Source: Rhodanobacter sp. C01 (GTDB taxonomy: Bacteria > Pseudomonadota > Gammaproteobacteria > Xanthomonadales > Rhodanobacteraceae). Taken from it: a stretch of 64,000 nt of DNA. Below the pieces are notes generated by a model. It did not search any database. It worked only from the letters and a program-made list of their open reading frames with translations, and was not told where the DNA came from. The position numbers and the translations under genes were made by a program. The stretch lies in contig NZ_MUNR01000005.1 in the NCBI RefSeq assembly GCF_002001045.1, positions 225,147-289,146 of the forward strand, written 5' to 3'. Positions 1 through 12,081 of this stretch are shown here, piece after piece (position 1 is the first letter of the stretch; each line of letters begins with the position of its first letter).

Positions 1-1034
1 TCCATGCGATAGCTGCCGTCGAGTACGCGCTTGGTCCATGACTGGTTCGCGAGATACCAGTCCACCGTCTGCGCGATGCCGCTTTCGAAGGTTTGCGACG
101 GACGCCAACCCAGTTCATCCTGCAACTTGCGCGAGTCGATGGCGTAGCGCCGGTCGTGACCGGGGCGATCCTTGACATAGGTGATCAGTGATTCACGCGT
201 GCGCCCATCGGCCAGCGGCCGGCGCGCATCAAGCAGCGCGCAGATGGTCTTCACCACGGTGATGTTCTCGCGCTCGGCGTTGCCGCCCACGTTGTAGGTC
301 TCGCCAACGCGGCCGGCCTCGAGCACACGTCGGATCGCGCTGCAGTGGTCACCCACGAACAGCCAGTCGCGGATGTTCAGGCCATCGCCATAAACCGGTA
401 ACGGTTCGCCGGCCAAGGCCTTCTGGATGATCAGCGGGATGAGTTTTTCCGGAAACTGGTACGGCCCGTAGTTGTTCGAGCAATTCGTGGTCAGTACCGG
501 CAGGCCGTAGGTATGGTGGAACGCGCGTACCAGATGGTCGGAGGCGGCCTTCGAGGCAGAATAGGGCGAGTTCGGTGCGTACGGCGTAGCCTCGGTGAAC
601 TTGCCCTCGGCGCCCAGCGAGCCATACACCTCGTCGGTGGAGACATGCAGGAAGCGGAAGGCGTCGCGTGCGGCGCCTTCGAGGCCGCGCCAGTAGTCGC
701 GGGTGCATTCGAGCAGACCCAGCGTGCCGACCACATTGGTCTCGATGAAGGCGGCCGGGCCATCGATCGAGCGGTCGACGTGCGATTCGGCGGCGAAATT
801 GACGATGGCATCCGGGCGGTATTCGGACAATAGCTTCGCTACCAGCGTACGGTCGCCAATATCCCCCTGCACGAAGATGTGGCGGTCGTTGCCGACGAGC
901 GAGGCGAGCGTGTCCGGATTGCCGGCGTAGGTCAACTTGTCCAGATTGATGAGGCGCAGATCATCGGCTACTGCCTGCAGCACGAAATTGGCGCCAATGA
1001 AACCGGCTCCGCCGGTGACCAGCCATGTCTTCAT
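1..1034 (-). CDS. rfbB: dTDP-glucose 4,6-dehydratase, 3' end off the window
   Basis: Converts dTDP-glucose to dTDP-4-keto-6-deoxyglucose, the second step to dTDP-L-rhamnose in the cytoplasm. About 344 codons are visible of a usual length near 350, so only the last few residues are missing at the left edge. The ATG lies at 1034-1032 and gives [17 protein letters not shown], with the Rossmann TGGAGFIG. The STDEVYG segment carries the catalytic Thr-Asp-Glu, and YSASK gives Tyr158 and Lys162 of the YxxxK pair. It runs leftwards, so rmlA, rmlC and rmlD probably follow outside the window. It is divergent from the glycosyltransferase starting at 1259, with about 220 bases between them for promoters. 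The family call is secure. Confidence 0.96.
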   Translation of the reverse strand, partial: MKTWLVTGGAGFIGANFVLQAVADDLRLINLDKLTYAGNPDTLASLVGNDRHIFVQGDIGDRTLVAKLLSEYRPDAIVNFAAESHVDRSIDGPAAFIETNVVGTLGLLECTRDYWRGLEGAARDAFRFLHVSTDEVYGSLGAEGKFTEATPYAPNSPYSASKAASDHLVRAFHHTYGLPVLTTNCSNNYGPYQFPEKLIPLIIQKALAGEPLPVYGDGLNIRDWLFVGDHCSAIRRVLEAGRVGETYNVGGNAERENITVVKTICALLDARRPLADGRTRESLITYVKDRPGHDRRYAIDSRKLQDELGWRPSQTFESGIAQTVDWYLANQSWTKRVLDGSYRM

Positions 1035-1258
1035 GTATAACTCCGGAATAATCCAAAGTATTCTGTCATAGAGCGCTGGGAGAGTGTCAGCATGCGCTAT
1101 CCGGCTCCACGTATGCGTTCATGTATGCCATTGATTTGCCGGCATCCCTGACCCGATCCGTGTGCTGCCGCATGATCCTGCGACGTATGGGCACCCGACC
1201 GTCGAAACGCGTTGTTTGCGAACCACATGACTGAAACACGTACGTCGAAATACCCGAG

Positions 1259-2671
1259 GTGGCTGTGTCGGTTCCAAACCTGAAAATGCTCAGTCCGACG
1301 TTGCGGGGTTTTCTCATACGGGCATTGTCGAGCTCACGCTTGACCGCAATCCGCCTGCGGATTCCTGTCCCGATCCGACAATGGGTGCGTGGCGTGCTGG
1401 AAAGGCCGGCTCGGCAGGGGCTCGGATTTCAGCGCACGGGCGATTGGCAGCATTCCGCCACGGGGACGGCGGCCGGCCTGGCGGTCCGCACGGGGACGCC
1501 GGCTGTCGAATGCGACCAGGGAGTCAATTTGTACGGCTACCTTTCCCGCTGGCTCGGACTGGGTGAGTGTGCGCGGCTTTATGCCAATGCCTTGCTTGTT
1601 TCCGGCTACCCGGTGTCGCTGCATGATGTGGACATCGATATTCCACATGATCGTCGTGACCAGACGCTGGCGCCTCACGTAAGGACAGCATCCTCGTTCA
1701 CGCAGGACCTCATCTTCGTCAACCCCGACCATTGGAAAGATACGCTGCACAGCATAGGCGTGCGCCATGGCGGTGACCGTCACGTCATAGGCTATTGGTT
1801 CTGGGAGCTCGAGAAATTTCCGGAAGACTGGTTGCATGCACTCGATCAAGTCGACGAGATCATGGTTTCGTCTGCCTTCGTGGAGCAGTCATTGCGCCGG
1901 GTCTGCAACAAGCCGGTTACGCGTGTCCCGGTGCCTTTGATGTCAGGCAGCGACAGCGGCCTGCAGCGTGGTCATTTTGGATTGCGCGACGACGACTATG
2001 TCTTTTTCTGCTCGTTCGACTTCAATTCGGCGATAGCCAGGAAGAATCCGTATGCCGTCATCGAAGCCTTCCGAGCGGCATTTCCGCGAGGGGATGAAAA
2101 AGTCACCTTGCTGATCAAGTCGGGCAATGGTGATCGCAATGCCACGCTGATGATGGAGTTGCTCGGTGTCGCAGCGCGCGACCGCCGCATCAAGGTGCGT
2201 GATGACATGCTGGAGCGCAGCGACTTGCAGGCACTGCATCGCTGTATCGACGTATATGTGTCATTGCATCGTTGCGAGGGTTTCGGGCTGGGTATCGCCG
2301 AAGCGATGCACATGGGCAAGCCGGTGGTGGCCACGGCTTACTCGGGCAACATGGAGTTCATGACGAAGGACAACAGTTGTCTGGTGGACTACCGGATGAT
2401 CGCCGTGCGGCATGGTGAGTATCCACATGCCGAGGGTCAGCATTGGGCCGACCCGGATTTCCGGCATGCCGCGCATTACATGCATGCGTTGTATCAGGAT
2501 CGCGAACTGGCAAGCAGCCTGGGCAGGCAGGCGGCACGTGACATGGCACGAGACTTTTCCGTGGAGGCCTGCATGAATGTGCTGGTGCAGCGATTCCGCC
2601 TGAATGGCGCGAACGGGATGAGCATGCCTGATGCGAACATGGCGCATGAGGCGCCGTCATGGAATGGATGA
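1259..2671 (+). CDS. Family-4-type glycosyltransferase
   Basis: Cytoplasmic GT-B glycosyltransferase, presumably adding a sugar to a lipid-linked polysaccharide. About 470 residues. A basic N-terminal stretch of about 80 residues precedes a GVNLYGYLSRWLG segment of the kind that opens many O-antigen GT4 enzymes. The C-terminal nucleotide-sugar motif is EGFGLGIAEAM, beginning at Glu340, followed by GKPVVATAYSGNMEFM. The start is uncertain: a GTG at 1259 opens the frame and an in-frame ATG lies at 1286, neither with a strong ribosome site. It heads a plus-strand run that continues into gmd and rmd. Donor and acceptor cannot be read from the sequence; GDP-D-rhamnose is a context guess. Confidence 0.85.
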   Translation: MAVSVPNLKMLSPTLRGFLIRALSSSRLTAIRLRIPVPIRQWVRGVLERPARQGLGFQRTGDWQHSATGTAAGLAVRTGTPAVECDQGVNLYGYLSRWLGLGECARLYANALLVSGYPVSLHDVDIDIPHDRRDQTLAPHVRTASSFTQDLIFVNPDHWKDTLHSIGVRHGGDRHVIGYWFWELEKFPEDWLHALDQVDEIMVSSAFVEQSLRRVCNKPVTRVPVPLMSGSDSGLQRGHFGLRDDDYVFFCSFDFNSAIARKNPYAVIEAFRAAFPRGDEKVTLLIKSGNGDRNATLMMELLGVAARDRRIKVRDDMLERSDLQALHRCIDVYVSLHRCEGFGLGIAEAMHMGKPVVATAYSGNMEFMTKDNSCLVDYRMIAVRHGEYPHAEGQHWADPDFRHAAHYMHALYQDRELASSLGRQAARDMARDFSVEACMNVLVQRFRLNGANGMSMPDANMAHEAPSWNG

Positions 2672-2743
2672 ACAACCAGGCGCACATGCCGAATCGCCGG
2701 CTTTGCATGGAGCAGTGGTTGAGCCAATGAATTGGATTGAACT

Positions 2744-3241
2744 ATGAAAGAACACCATGCTGTTTCGGCCGATCAAGCCGCAGTGTCCACTGCGGGCGCG
2801 GTATCGGCCCCGCTTGACTGGCACTGGCTTGCGGCCCAGAGATTGAGCCGACTGGTAGAGGTCGAGCATGATTGTTCCGTCGTGCGCGAGCGTCTCGACT
2901 CGCTGCAGAATGATTACCGCGAGTCGCTGGTGGCGAGAGACGGTCAGCTGCAGCAGATTCGCGAGCTGGGCGATCGACTTGCGGACCTCGCACAGGTGCA
3001 TGCCAGGATGCGCATGGAATACGAGAGCGCACAGGCGGCGCTGCTGGGGAGTCGCTCGTGGCGCATGACCCGGCCATTGCGGATGCTGTCCATGCAAGTT
3101 GTGTCGGCCCGGCGACGAATCGGTGGATTGCTGCGTGCCATGCTGCGGGTGCCTCTGCTGCGTCGGGTTGCGAGAGTGCTCGCGAGACTGGTGCCCGGCC
3201 TGCATGCGCGTCTTCGTTCCAGGTTGTATCCACATGGTTGA
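2744..3241 (+). CDS. Small coiled-coil protein with basic C-terminus
   Basis: A 165-residue protein with no recognised enzyme domain. Residues about 35-100 have heptad-like spacing and many charged residues (EVEHDCSVVRERLDSLQ and onward), so a coiled coil is likely. A SRSWRMTRPLR segment follows, a phrase often seen as a linker inside multidomain polysaccharide glycosyl- and methyltransferases. The last 50 residues are rich in Arg and Leu and may sit on the membrane. It lies 72 bases after the first glycosyltransferase and before the three-domain enzyme. It may be a detached linker or ruler segment, or an assembly partner of the next gene product. Codon use and the lack of a competing frame support it as real. 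Confidence 0.6.
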   Translation: MKEHHAVSADQAAVSTAGAVSAPLDWHWLAAQRLSRLVEVEHDCSVVRERLDSLQNDYRESLVARDGQLQQIRELGDRLADLAQVHARMRMEYESAQAALLGSRSWRMTRPLRMLSMQVVSARRRIGGLLRAMLRVPLLRRVARVLARLVPGLHARLRSRLYPHG

Positions 3242-3322
3242 GCAGTTTGAGCACAGGTCGATCCTGACCAAGTGCAATATCGGCAGCACGGGATGCGTCC
3301 TGCGCAGGTTCCGGGTGCGCCG

Positions 3323-6300
3323 ATGAAAATCGTGCTGGATCTCCAGGGTGCGCAATCGAACAGCCGTCATCGCGGCATCGGTCGTTACAGCTTGTCGATG
3401 GCGAAGGCATTCGCGAATGAGGCTGCCGCGCATCACGAACTGTGGCTGGCCCTGAACGGGCGCCAGGATGAATCTTCTGCCAGCCTGCTCATGCAGTTCG
3501 AGGGGTTGATCCCGCGCGAACGAGTACTCATCAACGAACTGCCTGACAATATTGCCGGTTGCCTTCCGGGAAACCACGGGCGCATGCAGGTTGCCATCGC
3601 GGCTCAGGCCGGCTTCTATGCGGGTTTGCGGGCGGACTGCATCTGGCATAGCAGCCTGTTCGAGGGTTGGGGGGACAACTCCACCGTGACGCTGGGCACG
3701 GGCGCCGACGATCATCGCCACGTCGCCACGTTGTATGACCTGATCCCGCTGGTATATCCGGAACGGTATCTGCACGATCCGGCTTATCGCCGGTGGTATT
3801 ACCAGCGGCTGGGGTTGCTCAAGCGTTGCGGGCTGCTGTTGGCAATTTCGGACTCGTCGCGACGCGAGGCCATCGAATGCCTGCACGTCCGGGATGAAGA
3901 CGTAGTCGTGGTTTCCGGTGCGGCCGACCCTGTGTTCGGACGGGTGCCGGTGGACGAGGCATGTTGGGCACGCTGGGCGACGGACTGGCGGCTGCGGCCG
4001 GGATTCGTCCTGTATGCGGGTGGTTATGACACGCACAAGAATGTCGACACGCTGATCGAGGCCTATGCGGAGCTTCCCGTGGCCATGCGCAGGCAGCATC
4101 CGCTTGTGCTGTCTGGCCGTTGCGACGAATTGACGAGAAAGCACTTGCACAGAATCGGGCGCAGGCACCGTGTGGCCGATGACAGCCTGATCTTCACCGG
4201 TACGCTGAGCGATGAGGAATTGATGCGGCTGTATTCCAGCTGCACCCTGTTCGTGGCGCCATCGCTGCACGAAGGATTGGGTCTGCCACCCCTGGAGGCG
4301 ATGGCTTGTGGCGCGGCTGTCATCGGTTCCAATACCGCCAGCCTGCCTGAAGTCATCGGCAGGCCCGACGCGCTTTTCGATCCGCGCAGCCGCAGCTCCA
4401 TCGCAGAGAAATTGCACGCCGTGCTTGCGGATACCGGCTTTGTCGAAAGCCTGCGCGCGCATGCACAGGTCCAGACACGGCAGTTCACATGGCCGTCCAG
4501 TGCCCGCAGAGCACTGGCTGCGATCGAGAGGCAGGCACAGGTTGGACTGACGAAATTCCGTGCGCATCGCGTGCGTCCGCGACTGACCTATGTGTCGCCG
4601 TTGCCTCCGGTACGTTCGGGTATCGCCGATTACAGCGCTCGACTGCTGCGCGAGCTGGCGAGTCATTACGACATCGAGGTGGTCGTCGATCAACCCGAGG
4701 TTACCGATCCATGGGTGGCGGCGAATTTTCCAATCCGTTCGCCGCGCTGGTTTCTTGAACACGCAGATTCCAGCGAGCGCATTCTCTACCACTTCGGCAA
4801 TTCGCCATTTCACGCGCACATGTTCGGAATGCTGCAACGGCATCCGGGAGTGGTAGTCCTGCATGATTCATGGCTTGGTGCGGCGCGGAACTGGATGGCC
4901 GAGCATGTCGGCGAGCCGGATGATTTCCTGCGCCTTCTGCATGACAGCCATGGCTTTGCTGGCCTGCTGCATGATCTGCGCCGTGGTCGGCCATCCACAC
5001 TCGACACGTGGCCGGTCAATCGGGACGTCATCGGCCAGGCGCTGGGCGTGATCGTGCATTCGGACTATGCGGTTCGACAGTCACGATTGCATTACGGTCC
5101 GATAGTTGCCGGCAAGTTTGCAGTCGTGCCGTTCCCGAAGGGGCAAACATGCGGCGACAGGCGGCATGCACGTCGCCTTCTGGGCATCGGGCCAGATGAT
5201 TTCGTCGTTTGCAGCTTCGGCATGCTGGCGCCGACCAAGTTGAATCATCGGCTGCTGGAGGCATGGTCGCGTTCATCCCTGGCGGCGGATACAGGCTGCC
5301 GTCTGATTTTCGTCGGCGAGAACCATGGTGGTGATTACGGCAAGGCGTTGAGCACAACCATCGAGGCGGCCAGGAGCGCAGGGCGTATCTGCATCACCGG
5401 GTTCGTCAGCCCGGACAGCTACGCCGACTACCTGGCTGCGGCCGACGCAGTGGTGCAGTTGCGTACGGATTCGCGTGGTGAAACGTCTGCAGCGGTATTC
5501 GACGTGCTTGCCCACGGCCTGCCTCTGATCGTCAACAGGCATGGGACGGCAGTGGAACTGCCGGAGGATGCGGTACTCGGGATCGACGATCACTTCGATG
5601 ATACAGAATTGGTGGCTGCGCTCGAATCATTGAGGAATGATGGTGAGCTGCGGGCCACGCTCGCTGCCAATGCAGCTCGCTTGATCAGTCAGCAGCATCA
5701 TCCGGTCGATGTTGCATTGCGATATCGCGATGCCATCGAGCATTTCGTCGAAAGCGCGCCCGGTGCCGAGAATCTGCGCGTATTGGCCAGCTTGCAGCGA
5801 ACCGGGACAGGGTTCGCGCCAGGCGATCAGGCCTGGCACGAGGCGCGATCGATGCTGGCGGCAAACCAGCCGCGTCTGGATCGGCCTTGCCTATATGTCG
5901 ATGTGACCGCAACCGCAGGCAGTGATCTGCATACAGGCATCGAGCGAGTCGTGCGTGGTGTCCTGTCTGGGCTTTTGCGGCTTGACCAGATGGAGTACCG
6001 GATCGAACCGGTGCGGCTGGAAGGCGGTCGTTATGTACATGCACTTCATTACGGCCTGCACGTGCTGGCGCATCCGCCGGCCGATCTACCGGAGGAGGAA
6101 GTTCACCCGCGTGCGGGGGATATCCTACTCGGACTGGATTGGGTCGCCGATATGCTACCTGCCAGTACGGCGTTGCTTGATGCGTGGCGTGTGCGTGGCG
6201 TGCGCATGCTGTTCGTGGTGTATGACCTGTTGCCGGTGCGCAAGCCGCAATGGTTTCCGGACGGGATTGCCGTGATGCACGCAAGCTGGCTGCACTGCAT

Positions 6301-7072
6301 CGGCCGCTATGCGGACGGCCTGTTGTGCATATCGCGGAGTGTTGCCGATGATGTGCGTCGCTGGTTCGACGAGCAGCCGCCTCTCCGTCCCGGTGCACTG
6401 GGGCTGGGTTATTTCTACCCGGGAAACGATCCTGCATCGACGTTGCCGAGCGCGGGGCTGCCCAAGGATGCGGCACAATTGCTGACACGATTGCGTGCGT
6501 TGCCGTCGTTCCTGATGGTCGGCACGATCGAGCCCCGCAAGGGGCATGCCCTGGTGCTGAATGCATTCGAGCGGCTGTGGGCTGAGGGCGTGGAAGCGAA
6601 TCTCGTGGTGGTTGGACGCGAGGGCTGGATGTCTTCGGATCTTTCCGCCCGCATGCGCAGGCATCCGCAGGCCGGCACGCGGCTGATCTGGGTGGAGCAG
6701 GCCAGCGACCAATACCTGGAGCAAATCTACGACAGTGCATGCGCACTGGTCGCCGCCTCAGAGGCAGAAGGTTTCGGCCTGCCGCTGGTCGAAGCAGCCC
6801 GACGAGGCGTGCCGGTGATTGCGCGGGACATCCCGGTGTTCCGTGAAGTCGCTTCATCGTTCGCCAGCTATTTCGATGGTGACAATCCTGACAGTCTGGT
6901 CGGGGTGCTGCGCCATGCCATGACAGCAGACCGGTCTGCATGCAGGCCTGAGGCTGATATCGCTCTCAGCTGGCAGGACACGACCGCCCGAATCTGGGAT
7001 TTGCTGCGTGATAAGGCCCATGTGCAGTGGCTGCAGCCATGGCAGCCAGGCAGTCGCACCAGTTCTTCCTGA
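3323..7072 (+). CDS. Three-domain glycosyltransferase (GT4 x3)
   Basis: A 1249-residue cytoplasmic enzyme with three GT-B units in series. Unit 1 (about 1-405) begins MKIVLDLQGAQSNSRHRGIG and has SLHEGLGLPPLEAMACG around Glu317. Unit 2 (about 415-810) begins RPRLTYVSPLPPVRSGIADY; its Glu-motif region is less canonical. Unit 3 (about 853-1235) begins RPCLYVDVTATAGSDLHTG and has SEAEGFGLPLVEAARRG near 1147. The ATG at 3323 is preferred over an upstream in-frame start at 3272 because conserved sequence begins there. Multidomain GT4 enzymes polymerise ABC-exported O-antigens, WbdA of E. coli O9a being a known example. With gmd and rmd immediately downstream, a D-rhamnan polymerase is a reasonable inference, not shown. 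Confidence 0.88.
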   Translation: MKIVLDLQGAQSNSRHRGIGRYSLSMAKAFANEAAAHHELWLALNGRQDESSASLLMQFEGLIPRERVLINELPDNIAGCLPGNHGRMQVAIAAQAGFYAGLRADCIWHSSLFEGWGDNSTVTLGTGADDHRHVATLYDLIPLVYPERYLHDPAYRRWYYQRLGLLKRCGLLLAISDSSRREAIECLHVRDEDVVVVSGAADPVFGRVPVDEACWARWATDWRLRPGFVLYAGGYDTHKNVDTLIEAYAELPVAMRRQHPLVLSGRCDELTRKHLHRIGRRHRVADDSLIFTGTLSDEELMRLYSSCTLFVAPSLHEGLGLPPLEAMACGAAVIGSNTASLPEVIGRPDALFDPRSRSSIAEKLHAVLADTGFVESLRAHAQVQTRQFTWPSSARRALAAIERQAQVGLTKFRAHRVRPRLTYVSPLPPVRSGIADYSARLLRELASHYDIEVVVDQPEVTDPWVAANFPIRSPRWFLEHADSSERILYHFGNSPFHAHMFGMLQRHPGVVVLHDSWLGAARNWMAEHVGEPDDFLRLLHDSHGFAGLLHDLRRGRPSTLDTWPVNRDVIGQALGVIVHSDYAVRQSRLHYGPIVAGKFAVVPFPKGQTCGDRRHARRLLGIGPDDFVVCSFGMLAPTKLNHRLLEAWSRSSLAADTGCRLIFVGENHGGDYGKALSTTIEAARSAGRICITGFVSPDSYADYLAAADAVVQLRTDSRGETSAAVFDVLAHGLPLIVNRHGTAVELPEDAVLGIDDHFDDTELVAALESLRNDGELRATLAANAARLISQQHHPVDVALRYRDAIEHFVESAPGAENLRVLASLQRTGTGFAPGDQAWHEARSMLAANQPRLDRPCLYVDVTATAGSDLHTGIERVVRGVLSGLLRLDQMEYRIEPVRLEGGRYVHALHYGLHVLAHPPADLPEEEVHPRAGDILLGLDWVADMLPASTALLDAWRVRGVRMLFVVYDLLPVRKPQWFPDGIAVMHASWLHCIGRYADGLLCISRSVADDVRRWFDEQPPLRPGALGLGYFYPGNDPASTLPSAGLPKDAAQLLTRLRALPSFLMVGTIEPRKGHALVLNAFERLWAEGVEANLVVVGREGWMSSDLSARMRRHPQAGTRLIWVEQASDQYLEQIYDSACALVAASEAEGFGLPLVEAARRGVPVIARDIPVFREVASSFASYFDGDNPDSLVGVLRHAMTADRSACRPEADIALSWQDTTARIWDLLRDKAHVQWLQPWQPGSRTSSS

Positions 7073-7128
7073 CCGGATATCCAGGGTCGCCACGCAATGC
7101 TCTTTGACAGATGCCGGCTTGCCCGTAG

Positions 7129-9064
<1,936 letters not shown>

Positions 9065-9073
<9 letters not shown>

Positions 9074-10300
9074 TCGAGGGTGGCGGGTGATCTCCACGCT
9101 GGCGTCGAGCCAGCTGCAGCCGACGAAATTTTCCTGCCGGGTGTTGACCACGTGGAACATCAGTGCATTGTCGCGCCACTCGTAATTCTTGTCGATGTGC
9201 GAGTCCTCCCGCGACAGGGACAGCGATACGGAGTAACTGCCCTTGCCCAGCCTGGCCGGAAAGCTGAAGCAGTAGGTGGCCTCCTCGCCCGGCTGGAGAT
9301 CCTCCAGCGGCTGATCCAGTCGATGCGTATTGATCCCGTAGATGCAGTGACCCAGCCGGTCCGTGATCATGAAGCCCAGCACCATCCGTGGTATGGCTTC
9401 ACGTGCCCTCACGGTGGCCAGCAGGCGTACCGGTTGACCGACTTCCACATTGCCAGCCAGGCGGCCGTTTCCATCAACCAGTTGTACGTCGACAATATAG
9501 GCTTCGCCGGTTCCGGAGATCGTGGCAACACGACCGTCGCCCAGAGGCATCTGCCGGATCGCCTGATGGTCGCGCTCGGCCATCATGGCGTTGTAGTAGT
9601 CCAGCACTTCCACCGGCAGTCCCTGCATGCGGATGCGACCGGCTTCCATCAGGATCGCGTGGTCGCAGACAGTCTGGATCGCGTAGCGGTCGTGCGACAC
9701 GATCAGCAAGGTGGTGCCCGCCTGGCGGAAGGTGCGGATGCGCTCGAAACTCTTGTGCTGGAAGTACGAGTCACCGACCGAGAGCGCTTCGTCGACGATC
9801 AGGACATCCGGTCGCTGCGCGGTGGCGACGCTGAAGGCCAGCCGCATCTGCATGCCGCTGGAATAGGTGCGCACCGGACGATCGATGTATTCGCCGATCT
9901 CGGCGAAGGCCTCGATCTCCGGCATCAGCTGCATGATTTCCTCGACCGACAGGCCGAGCAGTTGGCCGCCCATCACCGCGTTCTGGCGGCCAGTGAAATC
10001 GGGGTGGAAGCCCATGCCAAGCTCGAGCATCGCAGCCACGCGGCCGCGGATGGTGATCTCGCCACAGCTCGGCCGCACCGTGCCGGCGAGCATCTTCAGC
10101 AGGGTGCTTTTGCCAGCTCCATTCGAGCCTACGATACCGACGGCCTCTCCCTCCTTCAGATGGAAGCTGATGTCCTTCAGAACCCAGTGCTCGATGTGGC
10201 GTGGCTTGCCGACCGGCATGATCCATTCCGCCAGACGCGACCATTGCCCGGCGTACTGTTTGTAGGCCTTGCCCAGGCCGTCGACACGAATATCGCCCAT
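9065..10300 (-). CDS. wzt: O-antigen ABC transporter ATPase with C-terminal carbohydrate domain (exporter 1)
   Basis: ATPase of a Wzm/Wzt exporter that moves undecaprenyl-diphosphate-linked polysaccharide across the inner membrane. It has 411 residues. Residues 1-250 form the ABC domain: Walker A GSNGAGKST at 58-66, signature YSSGMQMRLA, Walker B VLIVDEALSVGD, and switch histidine in IVSHDRY. Residues about 255-411 form an extra beta-rich domain like the Wzt C-terminal domain that recognises the chain end. The start codon at 10300 shares one base with the wzm stop (TGATG). The C-terminal domain indicates an exporter for a terminally modified glycan, consistent with the nearby methyltransferase. 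Confidence 0.93.
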
Positions 10301-11097
10301 CAGAGTTCATCCACGATTTCGCCCGCCCGCCGGCGGAACAACAGGAGCGCGATCAGGCAAAGGCCTGCTCCGAGTACTGCCACCGGCCACACCGCATGCC
10401 AGTCCGGCTCCTGCCGATAGACGAAGATGCCCTGGTAGGCATTTGCCAGCGGCGTCATCGGATTGAGCTTGATCAACGGCTGAACCGACTTCGGCAGGGT
10501 AGCGGTCGAATAGACGATCGGGGTGAACCAGAACCAGAACTGCAGCAGGATATTCACGAACTGCCCGACGTCGCGAAAGAATACGTTCAGCACGCCGGCG
10601 ATAATGCCAAGCCCCGTGGCGAAGGCGACCTGCACCAGCAGTACCGGCAGCGCATACAGGAACACCCAGCCGGGAAAGCTGTGGGTCAACAGCAGGAACA
10701 CCAGAAAGATCGAGAACGTGATGGAGAAGTTCACCAGTGCGTTGATCACGGTGATCGCAGGCAGACAGATGCGCGGAAAGTTCAGCTTCTTGATCATGTT
10801 TCCGTTGTCGAGGAAAACAGTCTGACCGCGCTGAAGGATCTCGCCGAACAGGCCCCAGGTCAGCAGGCCGGCACACAGGTAGACGCTATAGGCGTAGGGT
10901 CCATCCATGCCTGCCAGACGAGTGCGCATCAGCTCGGAAAACACCACGGTGTAGACCGTGATCATGGCCAGCGGCTGCAGCACGGTCCACGCGGCCCCCA
11001 GCAGCGAATTGCGGTAGCGGGACTGGAATTCACGCTTGACGCTGCCGAGGATGAATCCGCGGTAGGTCCACAGGGCGCGGGCAATGCTGATGCTCAT
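10300..11097 (-). CDS. wzm: O-antigen ABC transporter permease (exporter 1)
   Basis: Membrane half of exporter 1, an ABC-2 type permease with about six transmembrane helices. The ATG at 11097 gives MSISIARALWTYRGFILG and a 265-residue protein of normal size; an upstream in-frame start at 11154 adds 19 residues without conserved sequence. KREFQSRYRNSLLG is the cytoplasmic amphipathic entry segment typical of Wzm, and LNPMTPLANAYQGIF is the conserved region before the last helix. It lies 64 bases after the methyltransferase and is coupled to wzt. Confidence 0.93.
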   Translation of the reverse strand: MSISIARALWTYRGFILGSVKREFQSRYRNSLLGAAWTVLQPLAMITVYTVVFSELMRTRLAGMDGPYAYSVYLCAGLLTWGLFGEILQRGQTVFLDNGNMIKKLNFPRICLPAITVINALVNFSITFSIFLVFLLLTHSFPGWVFLYALPVLLVQVAFATGLGIIAGVLNVFFRDVGQFVNILLQFWFWFTPIVYSTATLPKSVQPLIKLNPMTPLANAYQGIFVYRQEPDWHAVWPVAVLGAGLCLIALLLFRRRAGEIVDEL

Positions 11098-11161
11098 GCG
11101 GTTACATATCCGGTGGCTTGGTTGCGCCATGATTGCGCAATTCCGGGCAAGCATCCCGGCA

Positions 11162-12004
11162 TCATGGCTTGCACGCGATGATGATCTGGCTTTTCGGCAT
11201 GAAAGAGTCCAGTTGCCGTTTCAACTCGTGTCCACGTGGCAGTTTCAGAACGCCTTCCCACGCTTCCGTCCAGTGGTCCAGTATCGGGTGGCTGGGGTTG
11301 GAAAGATCCACCTCGCATGCCCAGTACAGCGCCCACCAGACTGACCAGAAGAATCCGTGTTGGGTCTGTTCCTCGATGACCAGGCCGCTGCGGGTGACCA
11401 TATCCGCGAACTGCTGCCGATCGATGATGCGAATGTGGTTCGGTCGCTCGAAATACTCGGGTGGCGCGACACATTTCTGCATGTTCTCGTTGAGCGAGCC
11501 CGGCACACTCAGCAGATAGCGGGCGCCTGGCTTGCCAACGCGAAAAAGTTCGGCGAGCAACTGATCCGGGTCCTCCACGTGCTCCAGGACTTCAGTGCAG
11601 ATCACGCGAGTGGCTGTTTCGTTCGCCAGTGGCAGCGGGTTGGCGTCGCTGATAAGAGTCGTGCACAGGGCCTGGTCGATCTGCGCGATCCTGGACTTGA
11701 CCACGGCCAATACCTTCGGATCGATGTCGATGGCAATGACATGCGCCCCTCGTTGCGCGCAATAGAAGCCGTTGCCGCTGTCGCCACAGCCCACATCGAC
11801 GACCACGTCGTCCGTTCCGACATGGATGCCACGGAACAGTTCATCGGTGTCGTTCTGGAACCAACCGCTGAGCACGGCATCCTTGAGGCCCAGGCCATAG
11901 CCGCTACCCGGTCTCATCTCGACATCGGGCTGTGCCACTGGCGATGGTTCGCGAGCAGCTGGATCTGCCTGAGATCCGGCAGTAGTGTCGTTGGAATGTG
12001 ACAT
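11162..12004 (-). CDS. SAM-dependent class I methyltransferase
   Basis: A 280-residue methyltransferase. Motif I is VVVDVGCGDSGNG at about 67-79, the acidic ribose-binding end of strand 2 is VIAIDID, and TEVLEHVEDPDQLLAEL matches the usual motif IV to post-IV region of small-molecule methyltransferases. The first 30 residues look disordered. It is upstream of wzm/wzt 1 in the same direction. In ABC-dependent O-antigen systems a terminal methyl group can stop elongation and serve as the export signal (WbdD is the known case). Here this role is inferred from position only, since no kinase domain is present. Confidence 0.85.
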   Translation of the reverse strand: MSHSNDTTAGSQADPAAREPSPVAQPDVEMRPGSGYGLGLKDAVLSGWFQNDTDELFRGIHVGTDDVVVDVGCGDSGNGFYCAQRGAHVIAIDIDPKVLAVVKSRIAQIDQALCTTLISDANPLPLANETATRVICTEVLEHVEDPDQLLAELFRVGKPGARYLLSVPGSLNENMQKCVAPPEYFERPNHIRIIDRQQFADMVTRSGLVIEEQTQHGFFWSVWWALYWACEVDLSNPSHPILDHWTEAWEGVLKLPRGHELKRQLDSFMPKSQIIIACKP

Positions 12005-12081
12005 GCTGAATCTCGGTAATGGGTTGCCAGGTCGAGGATGTCTTCTGCGCAGGTGGTCATGATGACTGGATGCGCAACACT

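Noticed and set aside
2657..4864. Minus-strand open frame of 735 codons
   Set aside because: It lies opposite the coiled-coil gene and the first unit of the three-domain glycosyltransferase. It has no recognisable motif and reads as a high-GC antisense shadow.
5685..6941. Minus-strand open frame of 418 codons
   Set aside because: Antisense to the third glycosyltransferase unit, with Arg/Pro/His-rich low-complexity translation.
9080..10420. Plus-strand open frame of 446 codons
   Set aside because: Antisense to wzt, whose Walker and signature motifs are complete. The plus frame has no domain.
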